Origin: Roseofilum capinflatum BLCC-M114
GTDB lineage: Bacteria > Cyanobacteriota > Cyanobacteriia > Cyanobacteriales > Desertifilaceae
DNA: 64,000 bases
Direction of reading: 5' to 3'
Assembly: GCF_030068505.1 (NCBI RefSeq)
Contig: NZ_JAQOSO010000101.1
Location: 1 to 64,000, forward strand
Every line of letters starts with the position of its first letter. Within the stretch, counting starts at the first letter, position 1. Made by a program: the position numbers and the translations under genes. A model generated the notes under the pieces. It searched no databases and was not told where the DNA came from. It saw only the letters and a program-made list of their open reading frames with translations. Positions 63,271 to 64,000 of this stretch are shown one piece after another.

Positions 63271-63313
63271 TCTGGTTTCCTCATGATGTCTGTTCCTGCT
63301 GTGCCCTCTGACC

Positions 63314-64000
63314 CTACTGTTGCAATTGGTTTAAATGCCGTCTGCGCCAGGCAAAATGTAAGAGATTAATACCGAGTTCTTGGGCGTTGCGGATTTTTTC
63401 TCTGGGTAATTCTAGACCACTATCGAGTCCCCAAGCTAGGGATAAATCCCCGATCGCCAAAACCACTCCTCCCCAATTAAACAACCGCACTGGATTTTGC
63501 TTAATTTTCGGTAAGGCGCTAAATAAAAACGGTTGAGTTTTCAGGGGATGCCAGGGGGATAACTGCCCCAAGCGATCGCCAGCCATACCTAAGTTTATGG
63601 CGAATTGTTCGATGGAGGCACAAATTTCTTCAATTTGTCGCTTGAGTTCTTGCTCACAGGCGGCTAATTCTTCGTTTAACTGGGTTTTTACGTCTTGTAA
63701 CTCGGCGGTATCGCCAATATCGGCGATCGCCTCTAAGAGTTCCTGCTGTACAAAACTCAACTCGTCTACTTGGGTTTCGTTTTCCAATAGCTCAATGAAG
63801 ATAACCCCCCCTAATTCTAAATAGGCTCGTAAACTAGCGTTTTGAGCCTCATTAGTATTCAACGCTTGCTCGTAGCTTAAATAGATTAAATCATAGGGTT
63901 GCCAAGCCAACCCCTGACGAGCAGCCGCCGCTTCCCAGGACTCCTCTACCCCTTCCGAGTTCTCTGTATTCCAGGTCAGTGCAGCAACCTCTTCAATGCC
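63314..64000 (-). CDS. DUF4159-like protein, 5' end outside window
   Basis: The frame stays open to the right edge (229 codons shown). Visible parts: QPYDLIYLSYEQAL, LGGVIFIELLE, an acidic coiled-coil insert of about 80 residues, then LFNWGGVVLAIGDLSLAWGLD and a C-terminal NAQELGINLLHFAWRRRH. The latter pattern resembles DUF4159-type proteins, often found near MoxR/vWA genes, but I hold this loosely. An internal TTG at 63910 is not a real start. It is upstream of the three Cache-HAMP genes and may belong to the same transcript. Confidence 0.6.
   Translation of the reverse strand, partial: GIEEVAALTWNTENSEGVEESWEAAAARQGLAWQPYDLIYLSYEQALNTNEAQNASLRAYLELGGVIFIELLENETQVDELSFVQQELLEAIADIGDTAELQDVKTQLNEELAACEQELKRQIEEICASIEQFAINLGMAGDRLGQLSPWHPLKTQPFLFSALPKIKQNPVRLFNWGGVVLAIGDLSLAWGLDSGLELPREKIRNAQELGINLLHFAWRRRHLNQLQQ

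Overview
This window is chromosomal DNA from a cyanobacterium, most likely a filamentous one. Direct evidence is the very frequent HIP1-type octamer GCGATCGC inside genes on both strands, a full-length hetR (305 residues with Cys48, Arg62, Glu71 and Ser152 in place), a Tic22-like gene, a PEP-CTERM exported protein, a Uma2-family gene, and the usual cyanobacterial litter of short palindromes and heptamer-type tandem repeats. HetR occurs in heterocyst-forming and non-heterocystous filaments, and no other heterocyst gene is visible, so the lifestyle stays open. I name no genus.

Layout. 1-4029: 3' part of a giant CheA-like hybrid kinase with long acidic repeats. 4132-8145: a small conserved gene, a Na+/Ca2+ antiporter, and two tandem membrane-anchored SGNH-type proteins. 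8246-12637: truB, a DUF62 SAM-cleaving enzyme, tRNA-Arg, moaC and an RqcH/NFACT gene. 12733-17927: a TonB-like protein, a secreted toroid-like protein, hetR and a Tic22-like gene. 17943-20590: prmC, tRNA-Leu and accC. 20642-23518: repeats, a PEP-CTERM protein and YggT. 23697-28277: an orphan phage-tail-like baseplate protein, then an iron cluster (binding lipoprotein, two complementary bacterioferritins and divergent bfd). 28335-32249: inositol-phosphatase-like protein, glucokinase, a histidine phosphatase and a degenerate GGDEF protein. 32523-42142: TPR-FkbM fusion, methyltransferase, pyrC, TPR protein, NCS2 permease, aminotransferase and a TPR membrane protein. 42143-42669: a mazF remnant and repeats. 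42670-50799: methyltransferase, aspartate aminotransferase, J-protein, VOC protein, a two-repeat protein, a four-GAF protein, aroE and Uma2. 50931-57798: CAP-RTX protein, an alpha/beta hydrolase bracketed by two copies of a repeat, a large PA14 lipoprotein and a DUF3419 protein. 57836-64000: tRNA-Gly, a coiled-coil protein, and a minus-strand run of three Cache-HAMP receptors preceded by a DUF4159-like gene cut by the window edge.

How genes work together. The two bacterioferritin subunits split the classical site set: one keeps the ferroxidase ligands and the other keeps the haem methionine. With Bfd on the opposite strand they form an iron store-and-release unit. The three Cache-HAMP proteins look like one multi-input sensor module: only one has an output (a cNMP-binding fold), but all three carry the same short motif after the HAMP coiled coil. 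The PEP-CTERM gene and the CAP-RTX gene, 28 kb apart, share a 49-nt upstream element, which suggests joint control of exported proteins. Several dispersed repeats sit exactly at gene stop codons, and one copy supplies the last ten codons of moaC.
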